NCBI RefSeq assembly: GCF_003121625.1
Contig: NZ_QDDJ01000009.1
Coordinates: 62,001-126,000 of the forward strand
Source: Ornithinimicrobium cavernae
GTDB taxonomy: Bacteria; Actinomycetota; Actinomycetes; Actinomycetales; Dermatophilaceae
Reading direction: 5' to 3'
Length of the DNA stretch: 64,000 nt
A program made the position numbers and the translations under genes. The notes under the pieces were generated by a model. It worked only from the letters and a program-made list of their open reading frames with translations, was not told the origin of the DNA and did no database searches. Below, piece after piece: positions 21,111-29,218 of this stretch (the first letter of the stretch is position 1; every line of letters begins with the position of its first letter).

Positions 21111-22168
21111 GCGCCGACCTGGGCCAGGGGCCGGATCTGTCCCACCGGCTGGGAGGAGTCGGCCGGGATGTCCAGGGGTGACGGCTCGTGCCCCTTGGCG
21201 ATGAGCAGCGAGCCCAGGGCAGCGACCATCGCGCCGTTGTCCGTGCACAGGTCACGGCGGGGCACGCGCAACCGGATCCCGGCCTCGGCGCACCGCTCCT
21301 CCAGCAGCTCCCGCAGCCGGTTGTTCGCCGCCACGCCACCACCGAGCTGCAGGTCCATCACCCCGTGCTCGGTGCAGGCGAGCACGGCCTTGGCTGTGAG
21401 CACGTCCACGACCGCCTCCTGGAACGAGGCGGCGACGTCGGCGACCGGCACCGGCTCGCCCGCCCGCTCCCGCGCCTGGACCCACCGCACCACGGAGGAC
21501 TTCAGCCCGCTGAACGAGAAGTCGTAGCGGTGCCGGTCCATGTCCTTGCGGGACGTGAGCCCGCGGGGGAACCGGATCGCGGTCGGGTCGCCGTCGCGGG
21601 CGGCGCGGTCGATGTGCGGTCCGCCGGGGTAGGGCAGCCCCAGCACCCGGGCCACCTTGTCGTAGGCCTCGCCCGCGGCGTCGTCGATCGTCTGCCCCAG
21701 CGAGCGGATGTCGCTGGTGATGTCGGGCACGTGCAGCAGGTTGGTGTGTCCGCCGGAGACGAGAAGGGCCATCATCGGCTCGGGCAGCGGGCCGTGGTCG
21801 AGGACGTCGACCGCGACGTGGGCGCCGAGGTGGTTCACGCCGTACAACGGCACGCCCAGACCCAGCGCCAGCGACTTGGCCGCGGCCACCCCCACCAGGA
21901 GTGCCCCGGCCAGGCCGGGGCCGGCCGTGACGGCGACCGCGTCCACCTGGTCCAGGGTCACCCCCGCCTCCGTGCACGCCCGCTGGATCGTCGGCACCAT
22001 CGCCTCAAGGTGCGCGCGGCTGGCGACCTCCGGGACGACGCCCCCGAACCGGGCGTGCTGGTCCACGCTGCTCGCGACGGCGTTGGCCAGGAGGGTGGTC
22101 CCCCGGACCAGCCCGATCCCGGTCTCGTCGCAGCTGCTCTCGACTCCCAGCACCAGCGGCTCAGCCAC
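21107..22168 (-). CDS. tsaD: tRNA N6-threonylcarbamoyladenosine transferase TsaD
   Basis: Transfers the threonylcarbamoyl group to A37 of ANN-decoding tRNAs, acting with TsaB and TsaE. The 353 residues begin [17 protein letters not shown], have the metal-binding NHLGAHVA around residues 112-119, the ASKHA phosphate loops VSGGHTNLL and [17 protein letters not shown], and [14 protein letters not shown] near the C-terminus. It overlaps rimI by 8 bases upstream and the GH3 gene by 4 bases downstream, so tsaB-rimI-tsaD-GH3 is one coupled operon. tsaE is not seen in the window; an HD-domain gene stands upstream where tsaE often lies. Confidence 0.97.
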   Translation of the reverse strand: MAEPLVLGVESSCDETGIGLVRGTTLLANAVASSVDQHARFGGVVPEVASRAHLEAMVPTIQRACTEAGVTLDQVDAVAVTAGPGLAGALLVGVAAAKSLALGLGVPLYGVNHLGAHVAVDVLDHGPLPEPMMALLVSGGHTNLLHVPDITSDIRSLGQTIDDAAGEAYDKVARVLGLPYPGGPHIDRAARDGDPTAIRFPRGLTSRKDMDRHRYDFSFSGLKSSVVRWVQARERAGEPVPVADVAASFQEAVVDVLTAKAVLACTEHGVMDLQLGGGVAANNRLRELLEERCAEAGIRLRVPRRDLCTDNGAMVAALGSLLIAKGHEPSPLDIPADSSQPVGQIRPLAQVGA

Positions 22169-22616
22169 GGGTCACCTCTTTCCGCATGATCAGCGCGTCG
22201 ACGCCGCCCGGCTGGTAGTAGCCGCGCCGGCGGTGCAGCTCCGCGAACCCGTTGCGCGCGTACAGCGCGATCGCTGCCTCATTGTCCTCCCTGACCTCCA
22301 GCATCACCTGGGACGCACCGGCACCGGCCGCGCGTTGCAGCAGCCGGTCCAGCAGCACCTGGCCGTGGCCCTGCCCGCGCCGAGCCGGGTCGGTGGCGAT
22401 GGTCATCACGTCGGCGGTCTCCCCCGCCAGGTCCAGCCCGGCATAGCCGACCAGCCCGTCGTCCTCGAGGACCACGTAGTCGCGTCGCGGCCGCGCGGCG
22501 AGCTCGGCCCAGAAACCTGCCGGTGACCACGGGTCCTGCGGGAAGCACCCGAGCTCGAGGCGGTGCACCTCCGGGAGGTCCTGCCACCGCATCGGCCGCA
22601 GCCGCGTCGTGCTCAC
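22161..22616 (-). CDS. rimI: Ribosomal protein S18-alanine N-acetyltransferase RimI
   Basis: GNAT acetyltransferase of 151 residues expected to acetylate the N-terminus of bS18 or related protein termini. The acetyl-CoA site is visible as [20 protein letters not shown], followed by [21 protein letters not shown], the typical RimI motif for the splayed strand and the following helix. It is encoded between tsaB and tsaD with a 4-base and an 8-base overlap, the usual actinobacterial order. GTG start at 22616. Confidence 0.93.
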   Translation of the reverse strand: MSTTRLRPMRWQDLPEVHRLELGCFPQDPWSPAGFWAELAARPRRDYVVLEDDGLVGYAGLDLAGETADVMTIATDPARRGQGHGQVLLDRLLQRAAGAGASQVMLEVREDNEAAIALYARNGFAELHRRRGYYQPGGVDALIMRKEVTRG

Positions 22617-23308
22617 GAGACCACCTTGACCGGTCCGGGCTCGACGGCGTCGGGACGACGCAGATAGAGCGGCTCGGGAGGCAGCAGTATGCCGTCCGCC
22701 GGGTCCTCCACGACCCGCTCCCCCGCGGTGAGGGCCCGGTGGGCGACGACCCCGAGCAGGCCGGGACTCACCTCCACGGGGGCGTCGGCAGCGGCTCGGG
22801 TGAGCACGTCGTAGAGCAGCGGACCGCGTCCCACGGCCGGCAGTGACCGGACCTCGTCCGGCAGGTCGGCCGCCCGGGCGACCCCCGGTCCACCGGTGCG
22901 GCGCACGGTCCCCTGCTCGACGGCATACCGTGCCCAGTAGACCTCCTTGCGGCGCGCGTCGGTCGCGACCAGGAACGCCCCGTCGGCCACCTGCGCCGCG
23001 TGCGCCTGCTCGGCCAGGGCGTCCAGGGAGCAGATGCCGTAGACCGGGAGACCGCGGACCTGCGCGAGGACCAACCCGGTGACGATGCCGACGCGCAGCC
23101 CGGTGTAGGGGCCGGGCCCGACGCCCACCACCACTGCGGTGAGGTCGGGGACCGTGGCTCCCGCGCGGGCGAGGGAGTCCTCCACGGCCGGCGCGAGCAG
23201 CTCCCCGTGGCGGCGCGAGTCCTGGTGGGTCACCTCGGCGAGGACGCGCCCTCCGTCGAGGACGGCGGCGCCGAGGGCGCCGGTGGCAGTGTCGAGGGCG
23301 AGCAGCAC
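22613..23308 (-). CDS. tsaB: tRNA t6A biosynthesis protein TsaB
   Basis: ASKHA-fold partner of TsaD in t6A synthesis, 231 residues. The N-terminus LLALDTATGALGAAVLDGGR and the loop VVVGVGPGPYTGLRVGIVTG near residues 58-78 are the family signature. It is the first gene of the tsaB-rimI-tsaD-GH3 cluster, starting at GTG 23308, only 46 bases downstream of the HD-domain gene stop on the same strand. TsaB lacks catalytic activity of its own in characterised bacteria and serves as scaffold. Confidence 0.94.
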   Translation of the reverse strand: MLLALDTATGALGAAVLDGGRVLAEVTHQDSRRHGELLAPAVEDSLARAGATVPDLTAVVVGVGPGPYTGLRVGIVTGLVLAQVRGLPVYGICSLDALAEQAHAAQVADGAFLVATDARRKEVYWARYAVEQGTVRRTGGPGVARAADLPDEVRSLPAVGRGPLLYDVLTRAAADAPVEVSPGLLGVVAHRALTAGERVVEDPADGILLPPEPLYLRRPDAVEPGPVKVVS

Positions 23309-23354
23309 CGCACCAGGCTACGTGCTCCGGCTGGTGGGACCCGCACGCACGGAC

Positions 23355-24680
23355 TCAGATGTCGAGCAGCGCCACGTCCGACGGGGTGACCCGACCCTCC
23401 CGCACGAGCACGCGGCACAGGGAGCGGACGACCGCGGGGTCGTACTCGTAGCCGAGGTTCAGGCGGATCCGCTCCAGTGCGTGCAGGGTGACCGGTGGCC
23501 GGGTCGAGCCGGCGGTCAGGTCGTCGAAGGCGTTGCTGACCTTCAGGATGCGGCACAGCTGGCTCACGTCCCGGGCGTCCCGGCCGTAGCGGTAGGGCGC
23601 TGCCTGCCCGGCGACGATCAGCGACAGCCGGCTCAGCTCGGCGGTGCGCGCCAGGATGGCGGCGCCGGTCTGGGCGATCCGCCGCTGGTCCAGCGGCGAG
23701 GTCGTGATCGTGGCACCACCCGGGATGGGGCGGCGCAGGGACACCTGGCCGAGGTCGTGCAGCAGGGAGGCGTACTCGAGGTCGACCAGGTCGCGCTCTG
23801 CCAGACCCAGCTCCCGGCCGATGGCGACGGACAGGTGTGAGACGCGGACCGCGTGCCCGGGCGGGGTGAAGCCACCCTGGTCGGTGAGCCGGGACAACGA
23901 CCTGATCGTCTGGCGCTGGGCGTCGCGGACCATCGACTGACGGCTGACCGCCAGCTGCAGGAGCAGCAGGGGGGCCAGGAAGAGCGGGATCGCGATCGGG
24001 CCGAGGGCACTCACTGCCAGGGCGAGCACCACGGCGCTGAACGTCGTGGCCAGTGCCAGGGGACCCACGGCCCCCACCTCGTCGACGAGTGACTGCCACA
24101 GCAGCGCGTGGGTGCTCAGCGAGTGCCGCATGGCCATGAGCACCAGCTGCAGCCCCATCGCCACCGCCCCGACCGCCAGCATCGCCAGGGCCGTCAGCCA
24201 GATGATGTCCTTCCAGTCACTGACCCAGTCCGACAGGGGGCGGCCGGCCAGCGGGAGCTCGCCGTAGAGCAGCGCCGCCAGGGCCACCACGAGGATCCGC
24301 GAGGCCACCTGGGAGGGGACGAAGGCGCCGATCGAGAGCCACTGCCGCAGGGCGTGACCGAGCAGGGTCGCCACCCCGACCACCACGACGACCAGCCCTG
24401 CGGAGTAGCCCGCGGTCACGGCCACCGGCAGGGTCGTGGTCATCGGCATCGCCAGGGCCGCGGCGAGCGCGATCGGTGGGAAGTCGCGGGTGCCGAGCAC
24501 GCTGACCCGCCACAGCTCACCCACCACGATGGTGACGGAGTAGACCAGGGCGGCCCCCCAGCCGATCGGCGAGACCTCACCCAGGTGCAGCGAGGCGTGC
24601 ACGACCGAGCCGACCATCACCAGGGCGGCCAGCCAGAGGATGCCGTGGGCGCGGCGCACCAGGGCGCGCAGCCGCCTCAC
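23355..24680 (-). CDS. Membrane HD-domain (HD-GYP-like) protein, downstream copy
   Basis: A 441-residue membrane protein: about seven hydrophobic helices in residues 10-240, then a cytoplasmic HD-type phosphohydrolase-like domain. The HD core reads HAVRVSHLSVAIGRELGL and YASLLHDLGQVSLRRPIPGG, so the central His-Asp pair is present. The later GYP loop is not recognisable: where HD-GYP proteins have HHExxDGxGYP, this copy reads VAGQAAPYRYGRDAR. I infer a diverged, possibly non-catalytic sensor. The start is GTG 24680, overlapping the stop of the upstream HD-GYP gene as GTGA, so the two are coupled. Ligand and output are unknown; cyclic-di-nucleotide hydrolysis is not assured. Confidence 0.8.
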   Translation of the reverse strand: MRRLRALVRRAHGILWLAALVMVGSVVHASLHLGEVSPIGWGAALVYSVTIVVGELWRVSVLGTRDFPPIALAAALAMPMTTTLPVAVTAGYSAGLVVVVVGVATLLGHALRQWLSIGAFVPSQVASRILVVALAALLYGELPLAGRPLSDWVSDWKDIIWLTALAMLAVGAVAMGLQLVLMAMRHSLSTHALLWQSLVDEVGAVGPLALATTFSAVVLALAVSALGPIAIPLFLAPLLLLQLAVSRQSMVRDAQRQTIRSLSRLTDQGGFTPPGHAVRVSHLSVAIGRELGLAERDLVDLEYASLLHDLGQVSLRRPIPGGATITTSPLDQRRIAQTGAAILARTAELSRLSLIVAGQAAPYRYGRDARDVSQLCRILKVSNAFDDLTAGSTRPPVTLHALERIRLNLGYEYDPAVVRSLCRVLVREGRVTPSDVALLDI

Positions 24681-26131
24681 CGGGGCACCTCGCCCTCGGG
24701 TGACCAGTCGGCATACAGGTCGCTGACCAGGGGGTCGTCGTGGTCGTGTGCGTCGCCGACGGCGGTCCGGACGTCGTCCTCGATCACGGTGGGCCACCAG
24801 CGTCGGGTGGCCAGGGCCTCGGCCAGCGCCTCGACGACCGCGCCGTCCAGGTGCGTGCCGGACCGCCCCCGCAGCACCTCCAGGGCGCTGTCCTGGTCGA
24901 GCGCGGCGCGGTAGGAGCGGGTGGTGGTGAGGGAGTCGAACGCGTCGGCCACCGCGATGACCCGTGCGAACAGCGGGATGTCCGCACCGGACAGCCCGGC
25001 GGGATAACCGCGGCCGTCCAGGCGCTCGTGGTGGTGCAGGATGCCGGGCACCGCACCACCGAGGAAGTTCATGCCCTCCAGCATGCGGACGCCGGCCTCC
25101 GGGTGGGTGGTGATCGTCACGAGGTAGTCGACGTCGACCGGTCCGCTCGCCCGCGGGATGCGCGGCGCCGCCGCGATCAGCCCGATGTCGTGCAGCAGCG
25201 CCGCGTAGTGGAGGGCCTCCGCGTCGGCGGTGTCGATGCCGACCCTCGGAGCGATCCGCCCGCACAGCTCGGCCACCCGGGCGCTGTGCCCGACGGAGTA
25301 GGGGTTGGCCTCCTCCAGCGCCGCCACGATGGTCTTGACGGTGCGCAGGTGCGAGCGCCGCTCGACGGAGTCGCGGCCCAGCGTCCACTGGGCGATGAAC
25401 ATCGGCCCGAGGATGAGCACGGCGCTGAACGTGCCCACCCCCACCGGCGCCCACAGGACCACGAAGAGGAAGGCGATGAGCGCGTGCGTCAGGTAGCCGC
25501 CGCCGAGCCGCCGGAAGGTCCGCACCGCGACGTCCCAGACCTGCGAGCCGCTCACCACCCGGGCCATGCCGCCGATCAGCAGCGTGTTGAGCATGGTCAT
25601 CACGACGTAGCCCAGGACCAGGGGGATGGCCACCCGCCAGAGCAGGCCGAGCGGTGTCAGCCCGCTCTCGCCCGGCACGAGGCCGCCGGCGGAGATGTAG
25701 ACGAACCCGCCGACCCCGCCCATCAGCCCCGTCATCCCCGCGTTGAACAGCCGGGTCCGCAGCCGCTGGCTGCGCACGCTGCCGAGGTAGGAGAGGAAGC
25801 CGACGATCACGGCACCGGACGGACCGACCAGCGGGAGCGCGGCCGCGAGGATGACGGTGGCGACCGACACGCCGAGGTGTGGTCCGAGGTCACGCTCGCG
25901 CAGGGAGGAGCCGAGGATGCCGAGGACGGTCAGCACGGCGACCGCGTCACCGGCCGGGGGGCCGGTGAGCTGCCCGCCGGCGAGTCCCAGGGCGAGGGCC
26001 GCGAGGCAGACCGAGGTGACATAGACTCCGACCGGCAGGGAGGTCTTCTCCGCCGGGCGTGGTCGGTGCACACGACCGGGAGAGGACTGGACAGGCTGAA
26101 GCGGCGTCGACACCTGACTATTCTCAGGCAT
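24677..26131 (-). CDS. Membrane HD-GYP phosphodiesterase-like protein, upstream copy
   Basis: A 484-residue protein with a polar N-terminus of 30 residues, six to eight hydrophobic helices up to about residue 260, and an HD-GYP domain. The motifs YSVGHSARVAELCGRIA, ALHYAALLHDIGLI, HPEAGVRMLEG, and HHHERLDGRGYPAGLSG are intact, which fits a cyclic-di-GMP phosphodiesterase-type catalytic domain, then ADAFDSLTTTRSYR. The ATG at 26131 lies inside a long inverted repeat (26100-26141) and has no clear ribosome site, so initiation may be structure-controlled or use the in-frame GTG at 26113. It follows a 27-codon peptide gene on the same strand and overlaps the second HD gene downstream. Confidence 0.85.
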   Translation of the reverse strand: MPENSQVSTPLQPVQSSPGRVHRPRPAEKTSLPVGVYVTSVCLAALALGLAGGQLTGPPAGDAVAVLTVLGILGSSLRERDLGPHLGVSVATVILAAALPLVGPSGAVIVGFLSYLGSVRSQRLRTRLFNAGMTGLMGGVGGFVYISAGGLVPGESGLTPLGLLWRVAIPLVLGYVVMTMLNTLLIGGMARVVSGSQVWDVAVRTFRRLGGGYLTHALIAFLFVVLWAPVGVGTFSAVLILGPMFIAQWTLGRDSVERRSHLRTVKTIVAALEEANPYSVGHSARVAELCGRIAPRVGIDTADAEALHYAALLHDIGLIAAAPRIPRASGPVDVDYLVTITTHPEAGVRMLEGMNFLGGAVPGILHHHERLDGRGYPAGLSGADIPLFARVIAVADAFDSLTTTRSYRAALDQDSALEVLRGRSGTHLDGAVVEALAEALATRRWWPTVIEDDVRTAVGDAHDHDDPLVSDLYADWSPEGEVPR

Positions 26132-26141
26132 CGACGCCGCT
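26100..26141 (-). promoter_or_regulatory. Stem-loop over the HD-GYP start codon
   Basis: AGCGGCGTCGA and TCGACGCCGCT are perfect 11-base complements, with a further CCTGA/TCAGG pairing inside around a short loop. In the minus-strand transcript the ATG at 26131 of the HD-GYP gene lies in the first arm. It may attenuate transcription after the small peptide gene or hide the start codon. No U-run follows. Confidence 0.65.
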
Positions 26142-26169
26142 CAGAAACTCACTCGGCCGCGAGGACCGG

Positions 26170-26253
26170 TCAGTCCTCCCAGCTCACGACGTCGATGTAG
26201 GCGAAGCCTCCACCAGCGCTGCCAGTCAGCAGGTTCATGATCGCTGCAATCAT
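26170..26253 (-). CDS. 27-residue peptide, possible signal or modified peptide precursor
   Basis: A small open reading frame, ATG 26253 to TGA 26170, with GGAAGGA about 10 bases upstream. The peptide begins MIAAIMNLLTGS, an amphipathic-looking helix, continues with a Gly-rich turn AGGG and ends FAYIDVVSWED, acidic at the tip. It has no cysteine. An internal ATG at 26238 would give a 22-residue form. It precedes the two coupled membrane HD proteins on the same strand and a stem-loop separates it from them. I do not recognise the family. The codon use is less extreme than neighbours, but the ribosome site, position and dyads upstream favour a real gene. Confidence 0.5.
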   Translation of the reverse strand: MIAAIMNLLTGSAGGGFAYIDVVSWED

Positions 26254-26337
26254 CAGTCTCAGTCCTTCCCGGGGCCGATACATTCTCGTGCGCGATACCC
26301 CTCCTGCGTGGGTGTTGCGCGCGTAGGAGCAAGCGTG

Positions 26338-26350
26338 TCACAACTTGTGA
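26338..26350. promoter_or_regulatory. Operator-like dyad TCACAA-C-TTGTGA
   Basis: A 13-base inverted repeat with perfect six-base arms around one central base, directly downstream of the possible -10 of the peptide gene promoter, the usual position of a repressor operator. The regulator is unknown. Confidence 0.45.
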
Positions 26351-26370
26351 ACTATTGACGAACCGAGGGG

Positions 26371-26388
26371 AAGAATGTAACCATTCTT
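26371..26388. promoter_or_regulatory. Operator-like dyad AAGAATG-TAAC-CATTCTT
   Basis: Seven-base arms are perfectly complementary around a four-base centre. It overlaps the possible -35 of the peptide gene promoter on one strand and the possible -10 of the bL37 promoter on the other. The regulator is unknown. Confidence 0.45.
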
Positions 26389-26597
26389 TGCCGAATCTTT
26401 ACTCACTGGGTGGTTCGCCTCACGCGCGGCCGCTCGATAGACGCCTGCCTGGGTTCCCGCGGTGCGTCCGCAGGTGACGCGGCGGGGACGATCGCGAGGA
26501 TGTGCGAGAATGGGCGGCCGGACCGGTGGACGCGGATCAGTGTCTGGAGTCGTGAGACCGACCGGCCACCGCCGAGCCCCAACCGTGAGGAGATGCC

Positions 26598-26672
26598 ATG
26601 AGCAAGCGAGGACGCAAGCGTCGCGACCGCAAGAAGAAGGCCGCCAACCACGGCCGCAAGCCCAACGCCTGA
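26598..26672 (+). CDS. Actinobacterial ribosomal protein bL37
   Basis: A 24-residue, extremely basic peptide beginning MSKRGRKRRDRKKK and ending ANHGRKPNA. This is the pattern of bL37, the small actinobacteria-specific large-subunit protein seen in mycobacterial ribosome structures. GAGGAG lies 7 bases before ATG 26598. A strong hairpin terminator follows 40 bases after the stop, so it is monocistronic. Genes this short are often missed in annotation. It converges with rsrA. Confidence 0.85.
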   Translation: MSKRGRKRRDRKKKAANHGRKPNA

Positions 26673-26712
26673 GCGCGTCGCAGCGACGCCGAGCACGGCG
26701 TCAGGCCGACAC

Positions 26713-26752
26713 AGAAGGACCCCGTTGCCCTGGTGGGCACCGGGGTCCTTCT
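26713..26752 (+). terminator. Terminator after bL37 (also serves rsrA)
   Basis: AGAAGGACCCCG pairs perfectly with CGGGGTCCTTCT, with GCCC/GGGC nested inside the loop. It stands between the convergent bL37 and rsrA genes and can act in both directions. Confidence 0.75.
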
Positions 26753-26801
26753 GGTGCTGGGTCCTTCTGGTGGTGCAGGGTGCGCTCGCCGGGCGTGCGC
26801 C

Positions 26802-27089
26802 TCAGCCGCGCTCGTCACTGGCCAGGTGGCTGGTGACCGTGATCGTGCTGATGCGGGCCATGATCTGGGTCCGCAGGGCTGCGGGTGCGGCCTCCGAGCT
26901 GCACGCGCGCTTGACCATCTCCTTCAGGAGCAGGTCGCGCTCGTACTCGCGCAGGCACGACCCGCAGGCGTCCAGGTGCTCGCGGATGCGCCTGCCGTCC
27001 TCCTCGGCCGCCTCGTGGTCGACGTACTCGAACAGGCGCAGCACCACCTGCGCACAGTCGGTCTCCGCCTCGTGTCCCGTCTCGCTCAT
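26802..27089 (-). CDS. rsrA: Thiol-redox anti-sigma factor RsrA
   Basis: A 95-residue zinc-associated anti-sigma factor. The ZAS motif His38-x3-Cys42-x2-Cys45 is in [11 protein letters not shown], and Cys12 is placed like the redox-active N-terminal cysteine of Streptomyces RsrA. Disulfide formation in such proteins expels zinc and frees the sigma factor. ATG 27089 overlaps the sigR stop by 4 bases (ATGA), so the regulator pair is translationally coupled. This matches the mycothiol-system anti-sigma factor family. Confidence 0.92.
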   Translation of the reverse strand: MSETGHEAETDCAQVVLRLFEYVDHEAAEEDGRRIREHLDACGSCLREYERDLLLKEMVKRACSSEAAPAALRTQIMARISTITVTSHLASDERG

Positions 27090-27838
27090 GACGTCACCGT
27101 TGCCTCGTTGATGAAACCGCGCTCCAGCGCGTAGTCCGTGAGCAGGTCGCGCAGCTGACGCCGGCCGCGGTGCAACCGCGACATGACCGTGCCGATCGGG
27201 GTGTCCATGATCTCGGCGATCTCCTTGTAGGAGTAGCCCTCGACGTCGGCGAGGTAGACCGCCATCCGGAAGTCCTCGCCGATCGAGGCGAGCGCCCGCT
27301 TCACGTCGGAGTCGGGGAGATGGTCCAGCGCCTCGGTCTCGGCCGAGCGCAGTCCCCGGGAGGTGTGCTGCGCGGCGCGCGCCAGCTGGTAGTCCTCGAC
27401 CTCGGCCGCGTCCGACTCCAGCGGCTGACGCTGCTTCTTGCGGTAGGTGTTGATGTAGGTGTTGGTGAGGATGCGGTACATCCACGCCTTGAGGTTGGTC
27501 CCCGGGCGGTACTGGTGGAAGGCCGCGAAGGCCTTGGCGTAGGTCTCCTGCACCAGGTCCTCGGCGTCCGTCGGGTTGCGGGTGGTGCGCAGGGCCGCGC
27601 TGTACATCTGGTCCAGCAGGGGCATCGCCTCCCGCTCGAACCGGGCGGCCCGCTCGGCGGGGTCCTCCGCCGCGACATCCACCTCGTGGTCCGGGTTGAC
27701 CGGCTCCTCCGTCACGTCTTCGCTCGTCATCGGGGTCCACGATAGCCCGGACCCCTGTGACGACGCGCTCCCGCCGAACCTGACGGGACCGGGCACCCGC
27801 ACACCGGCATCGGTGGCGGCCAGGCAAGCGACCGTCAT
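27086..27838 (-). CDS. sigR: ECF sigma factor SigR/SigH, with possible long form
   Basis: Group IV sigma factor for the thiol-oxidative stress regulon. Region 2 is seen in [20 protein letters not shown] and [21 protein letters not shown]; region 4 in [20 protein letters not shown] and [16 protein letters not shown]. Two starts compete. ATG 27838 has a textbook AGGAGG site 4 bases upstream and gives 250 residues. ATG 27730 gives 214 residues and matches the usual N-terminus ([10 protein letters not shown]) but has no good ribosome site. A long/short pair is known for Streptomyces SigR, so both may be used. rsrA overlaps downstream. Confidence 0.92.
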   Translation of the reverse strand: MTVACLAATDAGVRVPGPVRFGGSASSQGSGLSWTPMTSEDVTEEPVNPDHEVDVAAEDPAERAARFEREAMPLLDQMYSAALRTTRNPTDAEDLVQETYAKAFAAFHQYRPGTNLKAWMYRILTNTYINTYRKKQRQPLESDAAEVEDYQLARAAQHTSRGLRSAETEALDHLPDSDVKRALASIGEDFRMAVYLADVEGYSYKEIAEIMDTPIGTVMSRLHRGRRQLRDLLTDYALERGFINEATVTS

Positions 27839-27927
27839 ACAACCTCCTAGGCTCTCGCACTCTCCCCCGGGTCAACAGCAACGCCCCGCTGACGATTCCC
27901 GGGGCGGTGCGGTGGCAGGATGGGCCG

Positions 27928-29172
27928 GTGAACGCGTCCAGCCACGAGGGTCCGCTCCGCCCCCTGCGTCAGGCGAGCAAGCTGCAGAACGTCCTCTACG
28001 AGATCCGCGGCCCCGTCGCCACGCGCGCCGCCCAGCTCGAGGCCGAGGGACACCGCATCCTCAAGCTCAACATCGGCAACCCCGCGCCGTTCGGCTACGA
28101 GGCGCCCGACACGATCCTGCAGGACATGATGGCCGCCCTGCCGACCTCCCAGGGCTACTCGGACTCACGAGGGATCCTCTCGGCGCGCCGGGCCCTGGTC
28201 AGCCGTTACCAGGACGAGCCGGGCTTCCCCGATATCGATGTCGACGACGTCTACCTCGGCAACGGGGTCTCCGAGCTCATCATGATGGTCCAGCAGGCAC
28301 TGCTGGACGACGGCGACGAGGTGCTCATCCCCGCGCCGGACTACCCCCTGTGGACCGCGGCGACCAGCCTGGCCGGCGGCACCCCCGTGCACTACCTGTG
28401 TGACGAGGCGGCGGGGTGGGCGCCGTCGATCGAGGACATCCGGGCCAAGGTCACCGAGCGCACCAAGGCGATCGTGGTGATCAACCCGAACAACCCGACC
28501 GGCGCGGTCTACTCCCGGGAGGTGCTCGAGCAGATCGCCCAGGTCGCCCGCGAGTACTCGCTGCTCGTCCTGGCCGACGAGATCTACGACCGGATCCTGT
28601 ATGACGGGGCGCGGCACACCAGCATCGCCGCCGTCGCACCCGACCTGCTGGTCGTCACCTTCAACGGGCTCTCCAAGACCTACCGGGTCGCGGGCTACCG
28701 GGCCGGGTGGCTCGTCCTCAGTGGGCCGAAGTCGCACGCGACCGGGTTCCTGGAGGGCATCCAGCTGCTGGCCTCCACCCGGCTGTGCCCCAACGTCCCC
28801 GCCCAGCACGCCATCCAGGTCGCGGTGTCCGGGCGGCAGAGCATCGAGGAGCTCATCCTCCCGGGCGGGCGGCTGCTGGAGCAGCGCGACACCGCGTGGT
28901 CGATGCTCAACGCGATGGACGGCGTGAGCTGTGTGCGGCCGGAGGGGGCGCTCTACGTCTTCCCCCGGCTCGACCCCGAGGTGCACGAGATCCACGACGA
29001 CATGCGACTGTGCCTGGACCTGCTGGAGCAGGAGCGCATCCTGGTGGTCCACGGGACCGGTTTCAACTGGCCCGACCCCGACCACCTGCGCATCGTGACC
29101 CTGCCCGCGCACCGGGACCTGGCTGACGCCCTGGAGCGGATGGGCAACTTCCTGGCCTCCTACCGGCAGTGA
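27928..29172 (+). CDS. PLP aminotransferase, AlaA/AspC-like
   Basis: Fold type I aminotransferase of 414 residues, most like alanine/aspartate aminotransferases of the AlaA group. Visible are ILKLNIGNPAPFGYEAPD near the N-terminus, INPNNPTGAVYSREVL, LADEIYDRILYDG and the PLP-binding Lys in TFNGLSKTYRVAGYRAGW; the Arg of the substrate carboxylate site is in HLRIVTLP. GTG 27928 is set by AGGATGG 6-7 bases upstream; an in-frame GTG at 27907 would place that site inside the gene. It diverges from sigR. Exact substrate cannot be read from sequence alone. Confidence 0.88.
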   Translation: MNASSHEGPLRPLRQASKLQNVLYEIRGPVATRAAQLEAEGHRILKLNIGNPAPFGYEAPDTILQDMMAALPTSQGYSDSRGILSARRALVSRYQDEPGFPDIDVDDVYLGNGVSELIMMVQQALLDDGDEVLIPAPDYPLWTAATSLAGGTPVHYLCDEAAGWAPSIEDIRAKVTERTKAIVVINPNNPTGAVYSREVLEQIAQVAREYSLLVLADEIYDRILYDGARHTSIAAVAPDLLVVTFNGLSKTYRVAGYRAGWLVLSGPKSHATGFLEGIQLLASTRLCPNVPAQHAIQVAVSGRQSIEELILPGGRLLEQRDTAWSMLNAMDGVSCVRPEGALYVFPRLDPEVHEIHDDMRLCLDLLEQERILVVHGTGFNWPDPDHLRIVTLPAHRDLADALERMGNFLASYRQ

Positions 29173-29218
29173 CCCACGCGGGCGGGACCGTGTCGCCGGC
29201 GAGCCGTATGTTGGGGGC

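Larger units (their letters stand above)
26254..26597. other. 344-base intergenic region with two dyads, between peptide gene and bL37 gene
   Basis: Divergent control region, AT-richer than its surroundings at 26335-26400. It holds two inverted repeats (listed separately). On the minus strand TTACAT and AATAGT, 18 bases apart (26356-26385), could be a promoter for the peptide gene. On the plus strand TTGACG at 26355-26360 with TAACCA at 26378-26383 (17-base spacer) is a weak promoter candidate for bL37. No protein-coding sequence is convincing here. Confidence 0.5.

Noticed and set aside
26403-26696. Minus-strand frame of 97 codons with a hydrophobic segment opposite bL37
   Set aside because: It overlaps the bL37 gene antisense, has no ribosome site and an odd composition; a shadow of GC-rich sequence.
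27838-27865. A SigR-type promoter (GGGAG-N18-GTT) just before sigR
   Set aside because: The -35 part matches the GGAAT consensus poorly and the predicted start would fall on the ribosome site; not supported.
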